From assembly GCF_001540865.1 (NCBI RefSeq), contig NC_033637.1, positions 7,960,420-8,024,419 of the forward strand: a DNA stretch of 64,000 bases, read 5' to 3'. The first letter of the stretch is position 1, and each line of letters begins with the position of its first letter. The notes beneath the pieces are model-generated. The model was not told the origin of the DNA. It saw nothing but the letters and a program-made list of their open reading frames with translations, and did not search any database. Positions 11,329 to 23,208 of this stretch are shown here, in pieces. The stretch is from Ananas comosus. Taxonomy: Eukaryota; Streptophyta; Magnoliopsida; Poales; Bromeliaceae. Both the position numbers and the translations under genes were made by a program.

Positions 11329-13377
11329 ATAGAGCTGGCTCAATAACGACAAGTTAATAACACAACTGAGTTTCATATACATAGGTCCCAGGTCCAAAAA
11401 TACAGAGTTACTCGCACTGGCGAAGTTAAGTAAAGCTATGTAATACAAAACTCAAACAAAACATTTTACGTGCAACAAGGGATGCCTCTAAGCTCTGGTC
11501 GTCGGTAAGGGCTCTAACTCGCAACTGCCTTGCCTCGATCCTGGTTCCTGCGCAAGGCGGCAAGGCATGCCTGAAACCTGTGCCTCTATACATAATACAG
11601 AAGTAAACAAGCTGGCGTGTAGTAACTACTGTAAAAACAATAGTCTCAGTGGGTGCCACCAAACAACATCGGTCCAACCCACAAGTCTACAGCAGGGAGC
11701 AAAATAATAGTAAAGCGGATAAAATACTACAGTAACTAATTACTAGCCATCTATGTAGACTCACTAGCTAACCAACTTAAAGGAAATGTCAATACTAGGA
11801 CATAAAGTAATAGTAATAATTTATAGGTGTGCCCTTCCGTATACCCAATACACGGAGGACTCAGATAACATACCCAATACCTGGACTCGGAACACACCGT
11901 ACTGCCACACACAGACTTGCGACTATCCACAGCTCAATCACTCACTGGTCGTGAGAGCGTCCCGCAATGACACACCACAAAAGCCTAAGCCCGTCCCGAG
12001 TGGCACTCGGGCGGTACCTAACCGAGTATTGGCAGCGTATCTTCTGTCGGGCTCGCAAACAGGCTTCTCAAAAGCTGAAGTCAGTAACTTGACTCAAACG
12101 GTCTAACAACCTAACTAGTACACATGCCCTCGAGCACGAATCTGACGCCAAATACGGCAGAACTGGGTCCACGTCAACATGAGCACGGACGACACCCCAA
12201 TTCATGCTCGAAACGGCCTGAAGAGAGCAGTAAAAAAAAATCCAACTTACATCCCAGCCCGAGTGTAATTACATTCTAACTACCTGGATAAATTCATCTA
12301 AATGAATAATACTAGGGCAACAGTGAGATGAAAAATACAACGCCCCTAGGCTAAATCAGATCGTTTAAGCAATATCCGATTTCCAATCGGTGTTTTCCTA
12401 AAATTCATGATGCTCAGTCCAACATTGTACATTTAAGATTTTACTAGTCATGTTCTTCAATACTGAATTTTTATCGCAGGATACATCACGAACATCAAGC
12501 TACAACACATTTAGACCGAAACTGAAAAATCCCAATACATGTCGACGATTGTACGGTACTTATGGATAAACCGATGTAGAACCCACCTCGAAAGCTATCC
12601 CCGTGGCAGCAGGTAACACTCTCTACAGCTGTGGCGCCCACCTGCCTGGGTCGCATCGTAGCGCCCTTCGAAACCCAGAAATCGCGCAACTCTCCAAGCT
12701 TCTTACACCAAACAATTCACCGTTTCAGTCCATTTTTCGCAGCAGTGGAGTCAACGAGGAGGATTTGACGCAAGCTAACCGTTCACCCAAACTGAAATAA
12801 GGCTTCAGGATTTCTCTCGAAGTCGCCCGAATCCAAATGACAAGTCTCGTCGCGATCCGACATTCCTACGTCGCGTACAAGCTGAAATACCCACGGTCGA
12901 CGGTGAATTTCAGCAAAACAGCATTTCGAGTAGAAGTAGCAGAATCAGCTGAAACCTCGGAGGAATTGGAGAATAGCTCACCACACCCGCTGTCCAACTC
13001 CGGTGCGTTAACGATAACAGCAACGACTCGCGCTCGCACAGCTTCCTCGCGCTGCCCCGACGTCAAGTACGTGCTCGATCGGTTCCGCGGCGCGACGTCG
13101 ATGGCGAAATATCTCCGCGGCACTCCTCAAGCTTGTCCCCTACTTCAGTCGCACGAGAAAGAGAGAGAAACGAGAGACTTAATTAGTGAAGTGCATGCAC
13201 ACCCTCCATAATTAAACAGATATGCATGCAATGGGAGGGGGTGTACGTGCAAGTTGCTAAGCACATGCATGTTGATAAGCATGCATGGGTACACGTGACT
13301 CCAAGCCACCATAATTAGTATGCAACCCACTCAAAGAAACTAATTAATTACATAATAAATAAAACAAGGATACTACA

Positions 13378-13516
13378 ACGGTTCGGTTCAATAAAGAGGC
13401 GAGTGCCGGAAAGGAGAGGAGTGTTTCGATTCAGATAAAAAAAATGATTTGGTTCAGAGAAATGGTTCGGTTCAATAAAAGGGCCGGCCGGTGAGAGTGA
13501 AGGATAGGCTGCCACG
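13378..13516. repeat. GGTTCGGTTCA-rich sequence (right part)
   Basis: Continuation of the 7716-8507 target after solo LTR B, beginning with the second ACGGT copy. The same words (GGTTCGGTTCA, TTTGGTTCAGAGA) recur until about 13480. It ends where gypsy protease homology begins near 13519. Confidence 0.55.
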
Positions 13517-16500
13517 TGGCAAAGTTAATGAAAAATTATATAGACTATGGAGCGAGGACTGTGACGTTCCGCGAACCAGGTCAGGAGGAGTTCACTTTCA
13601 GAGACTGCAGGAGTACATTGTTTGCCACTTGGATTTCTTCGGCGAGGGCTCGACAGCTGATGAGTAGAGGATGTGTTGCGTTTCTTGCGACAGTTGTGGA
13701 GGTGCCTACGACGCCGCCGGGACTCGAGGACATCCCTATAGTACCCGAGTTTTTGGATGTGTTTCCATCGGAGTTAACGACGATGCCGCCGGAGAGGGAG
13801 ATCGAGTTTGTGATTGATGTAGTTCCTGAAACTGCACCAATCTTGAAGGCACCTTACCGGATGGCACCGGCAGAGCTGAGAGAGCTAAAGGCGCAGCTTC
13901 AGGATCTGATGGATAATTGGTATGTGAGATCCAGTGTATCACCTTGGGGAGCACCAGTGTTGTTCGTGAAAAAGAAAGATGGTTCACTTAGATTATGTGT
14001 GGATTATCGGGAGCCGAATAAAATGACCATCAAGAACAAGTATCCTTTGCCGCGCATTGATGATCTATTTGATCAGCTGCAAGGATCTTGTGCCTTCTCG
14101 AAGATAGATCTCCAGTCAGGTTACCACCAGTTGAGGGTGAGGGCCGAGGATGTTCCCAAGACGGCTTGTCGGACTCGATAATGGCATTATGAGTTTACTG
14201 TGATGCCTTTTGGATTGACGAATGCCCCTACCGCATTTATGGATTTGATGAACAGAGAGTTCAAGCCGTTCTTGGATAGATTTGTGGTTGTGTTCATAGA
14301 TGACATCTTGATTTACTCCCGGAGTGATACCGAGCATGAGAAGCAGTTGAGGATTGTGCTACAGCTTCTGAGAGAGAAGAAGTTGTATGCCAAGTTGAAG
14401 AAGTGCGAGTTCTGGTTACGGGAGGTTGCTTTCTTGGGCCATGTGATTTCTGCAGTTGGAGTAGCAGTGGACCCGAAAAAGATTGATGCTATTCGGGATT
14501 GGCCCAGACCGACGACGGTGACGGAGGTGAAGAGTTTCCTTGGACTTGCTGGATATTACCGTCGGTTTGTGGAAGGCTTTGCGAAGCTTTCCACACCCCT
14601 CACTCGATTCACTCGTAAAGGATTTAAGTTCATCTGGAGTGAGGATTGTTAGAAGAGCTTCGATGAGTTGAGACAGAGGTTGACGTCGGCTCCTATCTTT
14701 GCCCTTCCAGTGATAGGGGAAGGATTTGTGATATACAGTGATGCATCGCACAGTGGTTTGGGCTTTGTGTTGATGCAGCATGATAGGGTAATTGCTTATG
14801 CTTCACGGCAATTAAAGGATTACGAGAAGAATTACCCTACGCATGACTTGGAGCTTACCGCAGTGGTTTTTGCATTAAAGTTGTGGCGGCATTACTTGTA
14901 TGGTGAGCACTGCGAGGTGTTTACTGATTATAATAAGAGTCTCAAGTATCTGTTCACCCAAAAGGAGCTGAATTTGATGCACCGCCGGTGGTTGGAGTTA
15001 TTGAAGGACTATGATATTAGTATTCAGTATCACCCCGGCAAGGAGAATGTGGTGGCAGATGCGTTGAGCAGGAAGTCAGTGCAGAGCTTGAGCCTGATGA
15101 TTTCTCAACAGAGACCGTTACTTGAGGAGCTGCAGCTGTTGAGACTCGAGGTTGTGTCCTATGGGTCTACTGCAAGACTGATGTCTATGGTCTTGCAGCC
15201 CACTCTGTTGAATAGGATCCGAGAGAAACAGAGTGGAGACTCGCACTTGTTGAGAATTCAAGAGCAGTTAGAGAGGGGACAGGCAAAGGGTTTTGTTGTG
15301 AATAGTTCGGGAGTACTGCGGTATAGGGACTTACTGTGTGTGCCTATGGATTTAGAGATCTGAGAGGAGATTTTGAGAGAGGCTCATTATTCACCTTATA
15401 CGGTTCACCCTGGTGGAACCAAGATATATAAGGATTTAAAAGCACAGTTCTGGTGGAATGGAATGAAGAGGAACATTGGCATATTTGTAGCTCAGTGTTT
15501 GACTTGCCAACAGGTAAAGGCAGAGCATCAGGTAGCTGCTGGCAAGCTGCAGAGTCTGCCAGTGCCCGAGTGGAAATGGGAGCAGAGCACGATGGACTTC
15601 GTCGTGGGGTTGCCTAGAGCACAGGGTGGTTTCGATGCTATTTGGGTGATAGTGGACAGGCTGACTAAGTCTGCTTACTTCCTACCAGTACAGACCACCT
15701 GGTCCAGGGAGTGACTCGCGCAGCTATATCTGGATGAGATTGTTAGGGTGCATGGTGTGCAGATTTCGATCGTATCGGACAGAGACCCGAGGTTTCTTTC
15801 GCACTTTTGGAGGAGTTTTCAGACTACCTTGGGTACACAGTTGCATTTCAGCACGGCGTTTCACCCACAGACGGATGGTCAGTTAGAACGGACCATTCAG
15901 ACTCTGGAGGATATGCTGAGGGCATGCGTCCTGGACTTTGGAGGATGGTGGCATCGACATTTGAGACTGGCTGAGTTTGCATACAACAACAGCTATGAAA
16001 CGAGCATTCAGATGGCTTCGTTTGAGGCATTGTATGGACGCAGATGTCGATCCCCTTTGTTTTGGAGTGATGTGGGTGAAAGGAAGACGCTAGGGCCTGA
16101 GATTTTGCTAGAGGCTGAGGAAAAGGTTAGCAGTGCGACGACACCTTTTGACAGTCCAAAGCCACCAGAGGAGCTACGCCGATACCAGGAGACGAGACTT
16201 AGAGTTCTAGTTTGGAGATCATGTGAAAGTCTCGCCGTCCAGAGGCATACGCAGATTTGGAGTGCGTGGAAAGTTGAGTCCACGCTTTGTTTGCCCTTTT
16301 GCGGTTTTGGAGCGAGTTGGACCAGTTGCCTACAGAATTGCTCTACCCGCACGACTGGCCGGTATTCATGATATTTTTCACTTCTCAGTATTGAGGAGAT
16401 ATGTGTTCGATCCCTCCTACGTGATTGACTTCACTCCGCTAGAGCTTGGCGAGGACTTGAGATATGAGAGCGACCGGTGCGGATTCTGGCTCATGATTCG

Positions 16501-16660
16501 GAAGAATTGAGCAACCGGGTCATTCCTTATGTAAAAGTGCAGTGGAATAATCACGAGGAGCGCGAGGCGACTTGGGAGCCTGAGACGGTGATGAGGAAAT
16601 CCTACCCCTACTTGTTTGATGCTCCGGATTGAGGTATGTATTAAGTTTCGAGGACAAAAC
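13517..16660 (+). pseudogene. del/Tekay-like gypsy polyprotein, 5'-truncated (PR end, RT, RNase H, IN, chromodomain-like tail)
   Basis: The coding frame starts abruptly in the C-terminal part of the aspartic protease ([10 protein letters not shown], 13550s); gag and 5' LTR are missing. Reverse transcriptase spans about 13790-14480, with the catalytic box written F-I-D-D (14294-14305). RNase H spans about 14690-15080 ([20 protein letters not shown]). Integrase spans about 15370-16090, with an H/H/C/C zinc half ending CLTCQQVKAEH and D-D-E motif regions (TMDFVVGLP, VSDRDPRF, QTDGQLE). The tail (16480-16630) resembles a chromodomain (IPYVKVQWNNHEEREATWEP), which in this lineage directs insertion to heterochromatin. 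Breaks: TAA 14179, TAG 14650, TGA 15361, TGA 15712 and a frameshift near 16200. Clearly dead. Confidence 0.92.
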
Positions 16661-16844
16661 TTTTTGTAGTGGGGGAGGATGTAGTGTTCTGGAAGTTTCG
16701 ATAGGATTGGCTACAGTTTTAGTGACTGGTCGATACTTCTGGAGAGTATCGGACTGAGTCGAAGTCATTTCTATACGAAATGGATGCAGAAATGGACTCA
16801 GCGCACTTAAATAACCAAAATAGGAGTTTTGCCAGATTCAGGCA

Positions 16845-17110
16845 CCCAGAACTAGAATTGGGTCGCCCAGAACTTGAGTGCTGGTCTGAGCAGAACTGGA
16901 AGCCAATTCGGATCCTATGTTTCGAGCGCCCAGAAGTGGGTCCGAAAATTCGCCTCGTAAATATCGTTTGAGCTAACACGTGTTCGTGGTAGGTGAGATC
17001 CGCCGGACCGGGTTTAGGGCGCAGCACACCGTGGTAAAGGAACTGAAGAGGAGGATTTGTGCAGCCTGGAGGTTTCGGACGCCCAGAATATGGTTCTGGA
17101 CGCCCGAAAG
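16845..17110 (+). repeat. Five CGCCCAGAA-type motifs in U3
   Basis: CACCCAGAA (16843), CGCCCAGAA (16864), CGCCCAGAA (16927), CGCCCAGAA (17080) and CGCCCGAAA (17101) are dispersed in the 340 bp before the TATA box at 17181. The motif is different from those of the other LTRs, but its position is the same. Regulatory role inferred. Confidence 0.65.
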
Positions 17111-17180
17111 TGCTTATTTCTGCAGGTGTGGCAGGTTTGTGGTGTTTGTTCATGGGGCTTATTTTATCCTTCCAGCTCAC

Positions 17181-17189
17181 TATAAATAG
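17181..17189 (+). promoter_or_regulatory. TATA box of the del-like 3' LTR
   Basis: TATAAATAG after CAGCTCAC; good match to a plant TATA box and correctly placed after the U3 motif array. Confidence 0.65.
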
Positions 17190-19097
17190 CTGGAGTTCGT
17201 CCCCAGTGAACTCTTTTCATCCTCTATTCACAGTAAAGGCTTAGAATTGCATCTAACACCTCAAATTACTCCATTTTTCCCAAATTGCTCACTCTCCACA
17301 TTGAGGGCTGCAGTTCTAGCAATTTCCCTGCAGCGACCTTCAGCGTTTTGGCTCGTGTGTGACGTAGAGAGTTCCGTTTGCCACGAAACTTGGTTTGTTG
17401 GATTTTGGACTTCAAGAGGAATTCGTGGAGCCTTTGTTGGCAAAATTTAGTTGAGGTTAGCTTGGTCAATTCTGCATTTTTCTCTGCTGTTGGTAGTTTT
17501 AAGCTGAAATTGGGAGTTTTGGGTTTTCTTGATGTTATCTTTAGAGAAAGCTGGATCTTGGACCTGAGGGTGATTCTCCATCATTGTACACAGGTTGTGG
17601 AACCTTACTTCACCAGATTTGAAGATTGGAAGGTGAAGTTGACATTGAGATTGAAGAAAATTAAGCTTAAGTGCTGAATTTTAGTTTTTTTTTATAGATG
17701 TCTTGGTATTGTTGTTTTAGTTCTTTGGAGAATCTTTGTTGCTGGTCCAGAGGTGGTTTCGGCTGTGTTTCCCAGTGGCTTCGCGACTTCTTACTGTCGT
17801 CAAGCTCGTGCTAGAGGTGGGTTAATCATCGGATTCTCCTCCTAAGTGTATGCGCAGTCGACATGTATATTTTCAGCATTTGTGTATCATGTTTTTAGCT
17901 CGAATTCATCGATTAGCATGTTAAACAAAACCTGAATTTGGAGCATGCTGTAGTTAGTTAGTTAAATAATACATGTTGGATTTGGATTTGACTTAGAAAA
18001 AAACTGTCGATTCTATACTGTCATATGTTTAAACTACCAGATTTAGCTCTAGGCGCCATAGTTTCTTTGTATTGCCGCAGTTTGTAGGCGGTGGATACCC
18101 AGGATAGTGTAGAATGCATTTTACGCTCGTGCTGAGATGCTGAGCTTATTTTTACAGCAGTGTTTAGGTTGTTCCGGACTATCGGGTGCCGTCGCGGTTT
18201 ACGGTGGACCCAGATTACTGTATTTGCATTAGATTGTGCCGAGGGCACGTGAGTTAGATTCTTAGACCCTGTTTACTTGACTATAGCCTGTGAGAGCCTG
18301 ATTGAGCTCGATAGAGACATGCTTGCATACTCAGTTGGGTAGCGCCCACGAGTGCCACTCCGGAGTCGGGCTTTGTGCGTTTGCGTTGGTGTCGTTTTGT
18401 CCTGGTTGGACTTGCTCTCCACGGATGGCTTAGTGTGGAGGTAGCTGTATAGCTTCGACAGACGAGACGGATGTATTCACAGTTTCTGGGACGGGTGTGT
18501 TCACAGTCCCTAATTTGATTGGGTCAGAGATCGTATTATTTTACAGATAGTAGTGTCGGATGATCATGATAGTATAGTGGCACCTAGCTGTAGATTATTT
18601 CCAGTTATTTACTATCATTGACATATCATCTGTAGACTTGATGGGTGAGCCGATGAGTTGGGGGCGGTACCCACTGAGGACTACTTGTTTTTGCAGTAGT
18701 TCTCACGCCCATTTGTTACCCCTCTTTTGTAGAGCATTCGATTCCGGCTGCTGCTACTACCGAGACTGATCATGGTAAGGGCGTTGCGAGTTAGAGGCTT
18801 TCTAGACGAGTCACTGAGCTAGAGGAGTACCAACTGCAGGTAGTCGTAGTTTTTGGTTCTTTACATACTGATGTTGTACCTCACTGGAGCGAGAATTTTT
18901 GTACCCGGATGCTATGTATGTATTGAACCACTGTTATTATATATGTTTATTTCCTTTCTAGCAGCTCTATACTACTGGTTGTAGTGTTGTTTGGTTACAG
19001 TTTCTTGTACAGCTTTGCTTCATATACAGAAAAAATTTCTATGTATATGGCGGGTCTGTTAGCGTGCCCGCAGAAACGTGAAATCCGGGGCGTGACA

Positions 19098-19366
19098 AAA
19101 TATCTACAATATGTTTTTTTTTTATATACATTCAATATTTTTATATTTTTTTGATTTCTAATAAATCTAAAATTTAAATAGTGTTTTAAACTAGAAACAT
19201 CAAAATTTAATTGACGTTTATTTCAAAATTAAAAATTTAATTTTGATTCATTATATAATTAAGAGTCCGGCTACTATGCTATTAATAGCAAGAAACACTT
19301 GGTGCTACCATGTTTTCCGCCGTTAGATCTATCCTTTCGATCATTTTCACTCGTTAGATCATACTA
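19098..19366. other. AT-rich spacer, no gene
   Basis: 19098-19260 is A/T-rich without coding pattern. 19261-19366 reads like a dispersed repeat (a 'ccgccgttagatct...cgttagatc' phrase). It ends at the A immediately before the Helitron-like TC terminus. Confidence 0.4.
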
Positions 19367-19897
19367 TCAATACATATATTAAAGGCTCAATTTTACTGTG
19401 GCCTACGTGGCGCTTTCTCGGTGCCCCCCGCTTGCCCCGCGTTGCGTGGGTGCTCCGCGCTCGCCCCGCGTTGCGTGGGTGCTAGGGAGGGGTGCGTGTC
19501 GCCCTACCCGCGTCTCCCGGACCCTATCTCCCGATGCTGCAGGATGTGGGGCGTTGCTCCCTACCCGTACGCGCGGGCGCACGGTGTGGCAGGAGCCCTA
19601 GCTTCCCCAGTGTGCACCGTGTCCCAACTCCTCTCTCTGCGGTGGTCGTCGCAGTACGCCTCCGCGCGTGCGCCGTACTCGCCTACCCTAGCATACCTAT
19701 GGCCATCGTCATCCTTTTCCTCGCCGGCCTACGTGGCGAATCCTCGGCGCTCGAGAGAAAGAGAGGAAGAGAGAAAAAGAGAGAAAGAGAGAGAGAGCGA
19801 GGCGTGGGGGCCTGCGCGCGGGCGAAAGAGAGGGAGAGGGAGAGGGAGAGGGAGATAGAGCAGAGGGAGAGAGAGAGAGAGCAGACAGGAGGGGGCC
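19367..19897 (+). mobile_element. Helitron 5'-end fragment, broken by an assembly gap
   Basis: It starts TCAATACATATATTAAAGG after an A, the expected A|TC boundary of a Helitron 5' end. About 60 bp are nearly the same as the start of the second copy at 21565, including GTGGCGCTTTCTC. Then follow GC-rich sequence and, from about 19740, GA-rich low-complexity DNA up to the N gap. ORFs over 19398-19858 are GC-rich but unrecognised. No matching 3' end was found on the far side of the gap. Confidence 0.5.
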
Positions 19898-19997
19898 NNN
19901 NNNNNNNNNNNNNNNNNNNNNNNNNNNNNNNNNNNNNNNNNNNNNNNNNNNNNNNNNNNNNNNNNNNNNNNNNNNNNNNNNNNNNNNNNNNNNNNNN
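19898..19997. other. Assembly gap (100 N)
   Basis: Exactly 100 N, the usual placeholder for a gap of unknown size, so distances across it are not reliable. It separates GA-repeat sequence from A/T-repeat sequence. Confidence 0.95.
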
Positions 19998-20411
19998 AAA
20001 TTTGAAATTTGAAATTTTAAATTTTAAATTTTAAAATCTAAAATTTGAGATTTGAAATTTAAAATTAAAATTTAAAATTTAAAGTTTGAAATCTATTTTT
20101 AAAAATTTAAAATTTAAAAGTTAAAATTTAAAAATTCAAAAATAAATCTGAAAATTTTAATTTAAAATTAAATTTAAATTTAAATATTGAAATTAAAATA
20201 AAAATAAAAATTTGAAGTTTAAATCCAAAATCAGAATCAGATTTCAAGCTGCAACTTTTTTCTGCTTCTGATTCTTGGGTCTTTAAAATCAGTTTTCTGA
20301 TTCTAAAAAGCAGAATCAGATTTTAAAAGTGAGTTGCCAAACGCTCTATTGAGCCGAAAATCACTTTTCATCCGAAAAGCACTTTTTAAAAGTTAGGCCA
20401 AACACCCCCTA
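19998..20411. repeat. AAATTT-word AT repeat followed by a MITE-like end
   Basis: 19998-20220 is made almost entirely of AAATTT/GAAATTT/TTTAAA words. 20225-20411 looks like one arm of a terminal-inverted-repeat element: it ends GGCCAAACACCCCCTAA, the reverse complement of the common plant MITE opening GGGGGTGTTTGGCC. The partner arm is not visible, perhaps lost in the gap. Confidence 0.4.
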
Positions 20412-21564
20412 AGTTTAATTACAATTATCCAATTATCGGGGACTTACACAAGGTATAATCCCACCTTGTGCCGTGCCTAATGGCCTCGTGGTAGTCAATA
20501 TTCTCCCGCTAGGAATGAGTCTCGCCTATGGCAATCCACTTCGGCGCCAAATCCCATATGGGCGAGCATGATGTCGCAAAGCCAACTCCGAAGTGCCGAC
20601 TTATAGGAAGCGATCCTCACAAGCTTGTGCGAATGAGCACAATGGCGAACAAGCATAATCAACCGCACAGGAACCTCGTTCGTCATGTCTTAAACATGGA
20701 ACATCAACTAACAACCTAGAGGTCGAGTACAATATTATAATGCCAACCTTAGTTGTTCATCTAGGTTAAGTGCAACATACTTAACTCTTCATCTTGTCAT
20801 GAACATGCAATATGTCATGCTTTCCTACTAACTATAGCAAGTACCATTTTATTGTCTGCTGAGTTCAAGCCCGCTAATTCTACTAGTCATGTAGTGTTCC
20901 AACTGATACTACCAAACATCTCTACATGCATATCTATAATTGCATAAGAGAAACTAGATGTCATCATACATTTACATTGGTATAATATGCAAGTTATCAT
21001 CATACCTCTCTACTATATAGAGTATGCAAAAATTTCAAATAACATGCATGCCTCATGTATCCGAAAATTCTATTATGTCAAGATTAACATGAATATGTAT
21101 CAACTAAGTCCTAAATAATATAGAAGACATAGGGGGAGTTCACCCATTTTCAGTGAGGTCAAACCCACCGGATATCCTTCGAAACTCAGTTTGTTTTTTC
21201 AAACGAAGTTGCCCACTAAATTTCTAGCACTCTAAGAGAAATTCTCAAGGGGTTACAAGCTTCTAAAAAACTTACCACGAAATTCACCAAAAATCAAGTA
21301 GAAAATAGGTGAAAATTATCTCTAATCAAGTAGAGCTTGTCCAAGGTCCAAATCAAAACTAAAAAGCTTCAAATCCAACCTAAAAGAGGGTTCTACACCT
21401 ATTAATTAAACCTCAAAAGCTTAAAATAGAGAAAATCCAAAATAAACCCTAGTCTCTTCCAAACTAAGTTTTCTTCCAAAGTTCTTACAAAACTCACAAT
21501 TAGATGAAGAAAGAAGACTACTAACCTTAATTAGAGCTCCAAACCAAGCTATGAGATGTTAGGA
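20412..21564 (-). mobile_element. Partial del-like LTR, minus orientation, cut by the Helitron
   Basis: 20460-20720 is homologous in order and wording to 39490-39720 inside the del-like LTR ('...cctcgtggtagtc...', '...gtgcgaatgagcacaatgg...'). 21480-21545 resembles its leader: on the minus strand TTGGAGCTC then AAG|GTTAGT, the same donor-like arrangement as at 40676. Neither LTR terminus is present. It stops at 21564, where the second Helitron copy begins. Confidence 0.65.
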
Positions 21565-21619
21565 TCAATACATATATTAAAAGCCCAGTTCTACTGTGGC
21601 CAACGTGGCGCTTTCTCTG

Positions 21620-21878
21620 CGCTCGTGAGGAAGAGAAAAAGAGAGAGAGAGAGAGCAGAAAGAGAGGGAGAGAGAGAGCAGACAGAGAGAGAGAGAGGGA
21701 GAGAGAGCAGACAGAGAGAGAGGGAGAGAGATAGAGAGAGAGCAGACAGAGAGAGAGATTGAGGTAGAGAGAGAGGGAGGGACACAGGGGCCCCAAGGGC
21801 CTGTGCGTAGAGAGAGAGGGGGGGACACGGCGGGGCCGGGGTACCCGACCTGCGCCTCCCGCGCACGGGGGCGCGCGG

Positions 21879-21917
<39 letters not shown>

Positions 21918-21920
21918 GGG
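21620..21920. repeat. (GA)n-rich low-complexity DNA
   Basis: Runs of GAGAGA with interspersed GCAGACAGAGAG units. The long Ser/Leu ORFs on the minus strand here are translations of this repeat, not proteins. Confidence 0.85.
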
Positions 21921-22141
21921 TAACGATGTCGAAGAATAGTTTGGAATCAATGCTCCAATCGCAAGTGGTTACCTAGGGTTCGGGGCGATGTGAAAAGGGA
22001 GGTAATTTTATGTTAATTGGGGATATAGATTCATGCGATCCATTTGTGCTTGTTCTTTGGTTTTTGTTGCGATCGAAATCGTTTAGGTTTTATTGGTTTC
22101 GTTTTAGCTCGTTCTTGATTTGATAATTGGGGTTTTGCTGC

Positions 22142-22476
22142 NNNNNNNNNNNNNNNNNNNNNNNNNNNNNNNNNNNNNNNNNNNNNNNNNNNNNNNNNNN
22201 NNNNNNNNNNNNNNNNNNNNNNNNNNNNNNNNNNNNNNNNNNNNNNNNNNNNNNNNNNNNNNNNNNNNNNNNNNNNNNNNNNNNNNNNNNNNNNNNNNNN
22301 NNNNNNNNNNNNNNNNNNNNNNNNNNNNNNNNNNNNNNNNNNNNNNNNNNNNNNNNNNNNNNNNNNNNNNNNNNNNNNNNNNNNNNNNNNNNNNNNNNNN
22401 NNNNNNNNNNNNNNNNNNNNNNNNNNNNNNNNNNNNNNNNNNNNNNNNNNNNNNNNNNNNNNNNNNNNNNNNNNNN
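22142..22476. other. Assembly gap (335 N)
   Basis: 335 N inside the Helitron. Two apparent ORFs spanning it are artefacts of translating N. Confidence 0.95.
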
Positions 22477-22561
22477 ATATATATTTATCTATTATATACT
22501 ATTTTATTTTTATATAGATATATTAAAAAATAAAATATATAAATAAATATTAAATAATTTA

Positions 22562-22760
22562 GACCTGCTGCAGATCGTCGCCGCGCTGCGCTACTGTCAC
22601 GCGCGCGGCGTGGCGCACCGCGACGCCAAGCCGCAGAACCTGCTCCTCGCCCGCGACGGCGCGCTCAAACTCTCCGACTTCGGGCTCGCTGCGCTCGCAG
22701 AGCAGCGTGGCTGCGACGGGCGCCTACGCACGGCGTGCGGGACCTCGGCCTACGCGGTAC
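22562..22760 (+). pseudogene. Captured protein-kinase fragment (CIPK/SnRK3-like), catalytic loop part
   Basis: The GC-rich frame translates to the kinase catalytic and activation segments. The catalytic loop reads HRDAKPQN (H-R-D, K and N kept). DFG is present in LSDFGLAAL, and a TACGTSAYA segment follows, matching the CGTPAY stretch before APE. The [10 protein letters not shown] wording resembles CBL-interacting kinases, which pair with calcium sensors in plants. The N-lobe and ATP site are missing, and the frame is cut at CTACGCGGTAC (22750-22760). GC content contrasts sharply with the AT-rich surroundings, as expected of a transduplicated exon. Non-functional. Confidence 0.8.
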
Positions 22761-23208
22761 TCTTTATTAATGGCTCTGAGACTTTCTCTTGAGTTGGTTA
22801 GATGCCATAGGAGCTTTAATTTCATTTATTTATTGGAAGGGCCCATAAGATTAGTTTGTTTTAATTGTACGAACATATATTTTTTCTACGGCATTTCATC
22901 CTCTCTCTCAACTTCATTTTTTTTTAAATATTTCTTTTGAGATGCTCTGTGGATGCAAGATAGTAATTAGTGCTTATTTTGTGAAAACTGAGTTGCTTTT
23001 CCAAGGTAAATTATGTGAGATTTGGACTGTGTTGGTAGAATTTATTAGTGTGCAGCGAAAGAAGTTAACTTGAAAAAGGATTTTTATTCCCCCTATTTGT
23101 GTTAGTCCCCTGGATTATTTATCTGCATATTAAGTTGTAAATGAAGTGAATGCTACACTTTTAGGGTTTTTCAAGCGTGTGATAAATTTCTAGGTTTCAC
23201 ATTCAATG
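22761..23208. other. 448-bp AT-rich segment between two copies of CTACGCGGTAC
   Basis: The kinase homology stops at 22760 and resumes after 23209. The 11-bp word CTACGCGGTAC stands at both edges (22750-22760 and 23209-23219). The segment has no ORF and no clear inverted ends. It could be an insertion with a target duplication, or sequence retained from elsewhere in the donor gene. Confidence 0.5.

Larger units (their letters stand above)
8508..13377 (-). mobile_element. Solo LTR B, minus orientation, split by solo LTR A
   Basis: Its plus-strand ends are TGTCACGCC (8508) and TACTACA (13377), i.e. TG...CA on the minus strand. The 5-bp target duplication ACGGT is intact at 8503-8507 and 13378-13382. 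The real LTR is 8508-8634 plus 11334-13377, about 2.17 kb. The end CGTGACA and the general plan match del/Tekay-like gypsy LTRs. No internal region remains, so it arose by LTR-LTR recombination. The ORFs inside (for example 12837-13211) overlap on both strands and match nothing I know. Confidence 0.8.
16680..19097 (+). mobile_element. 3' LTR of the truncated del/Tekay-like element
   Basis: A polypurine tract (GTGGGGGAGGA, 16669-16679) directly precedes a TG start (TGTAGTGTTCTGG), and the LTR ends CCGGGGCGTGACA at 19097. It contains a U3 motif array, a TATA box at 17181, a splice-donor-like AGAG|GTGGGT at 17817, and the late landmark 'acccactgagg...tagttctcacgccc' around 18670-18710. Length is 2418 bp. 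The 5' LTR is absent, so its age cannot be estimated from LTR divergence. Confidence 0.88.

Noticed and set aside
13145..13330. Minus-strand ORF of 61 codons and plus-strand ORF 12837-13211 as genes
   Set aside because: Both lie inside solo LTR B, overlap each other and show no recognisable domain.
21527..21950. Long Ser/Leu-rich minus-strand ORFs
   Set aside because: Reading frames through (GA)n repeats.
22120..22546. Two ORFs of about 138 codons across 22142-22476
   Set aside because: They consist almost entirely of translated N.
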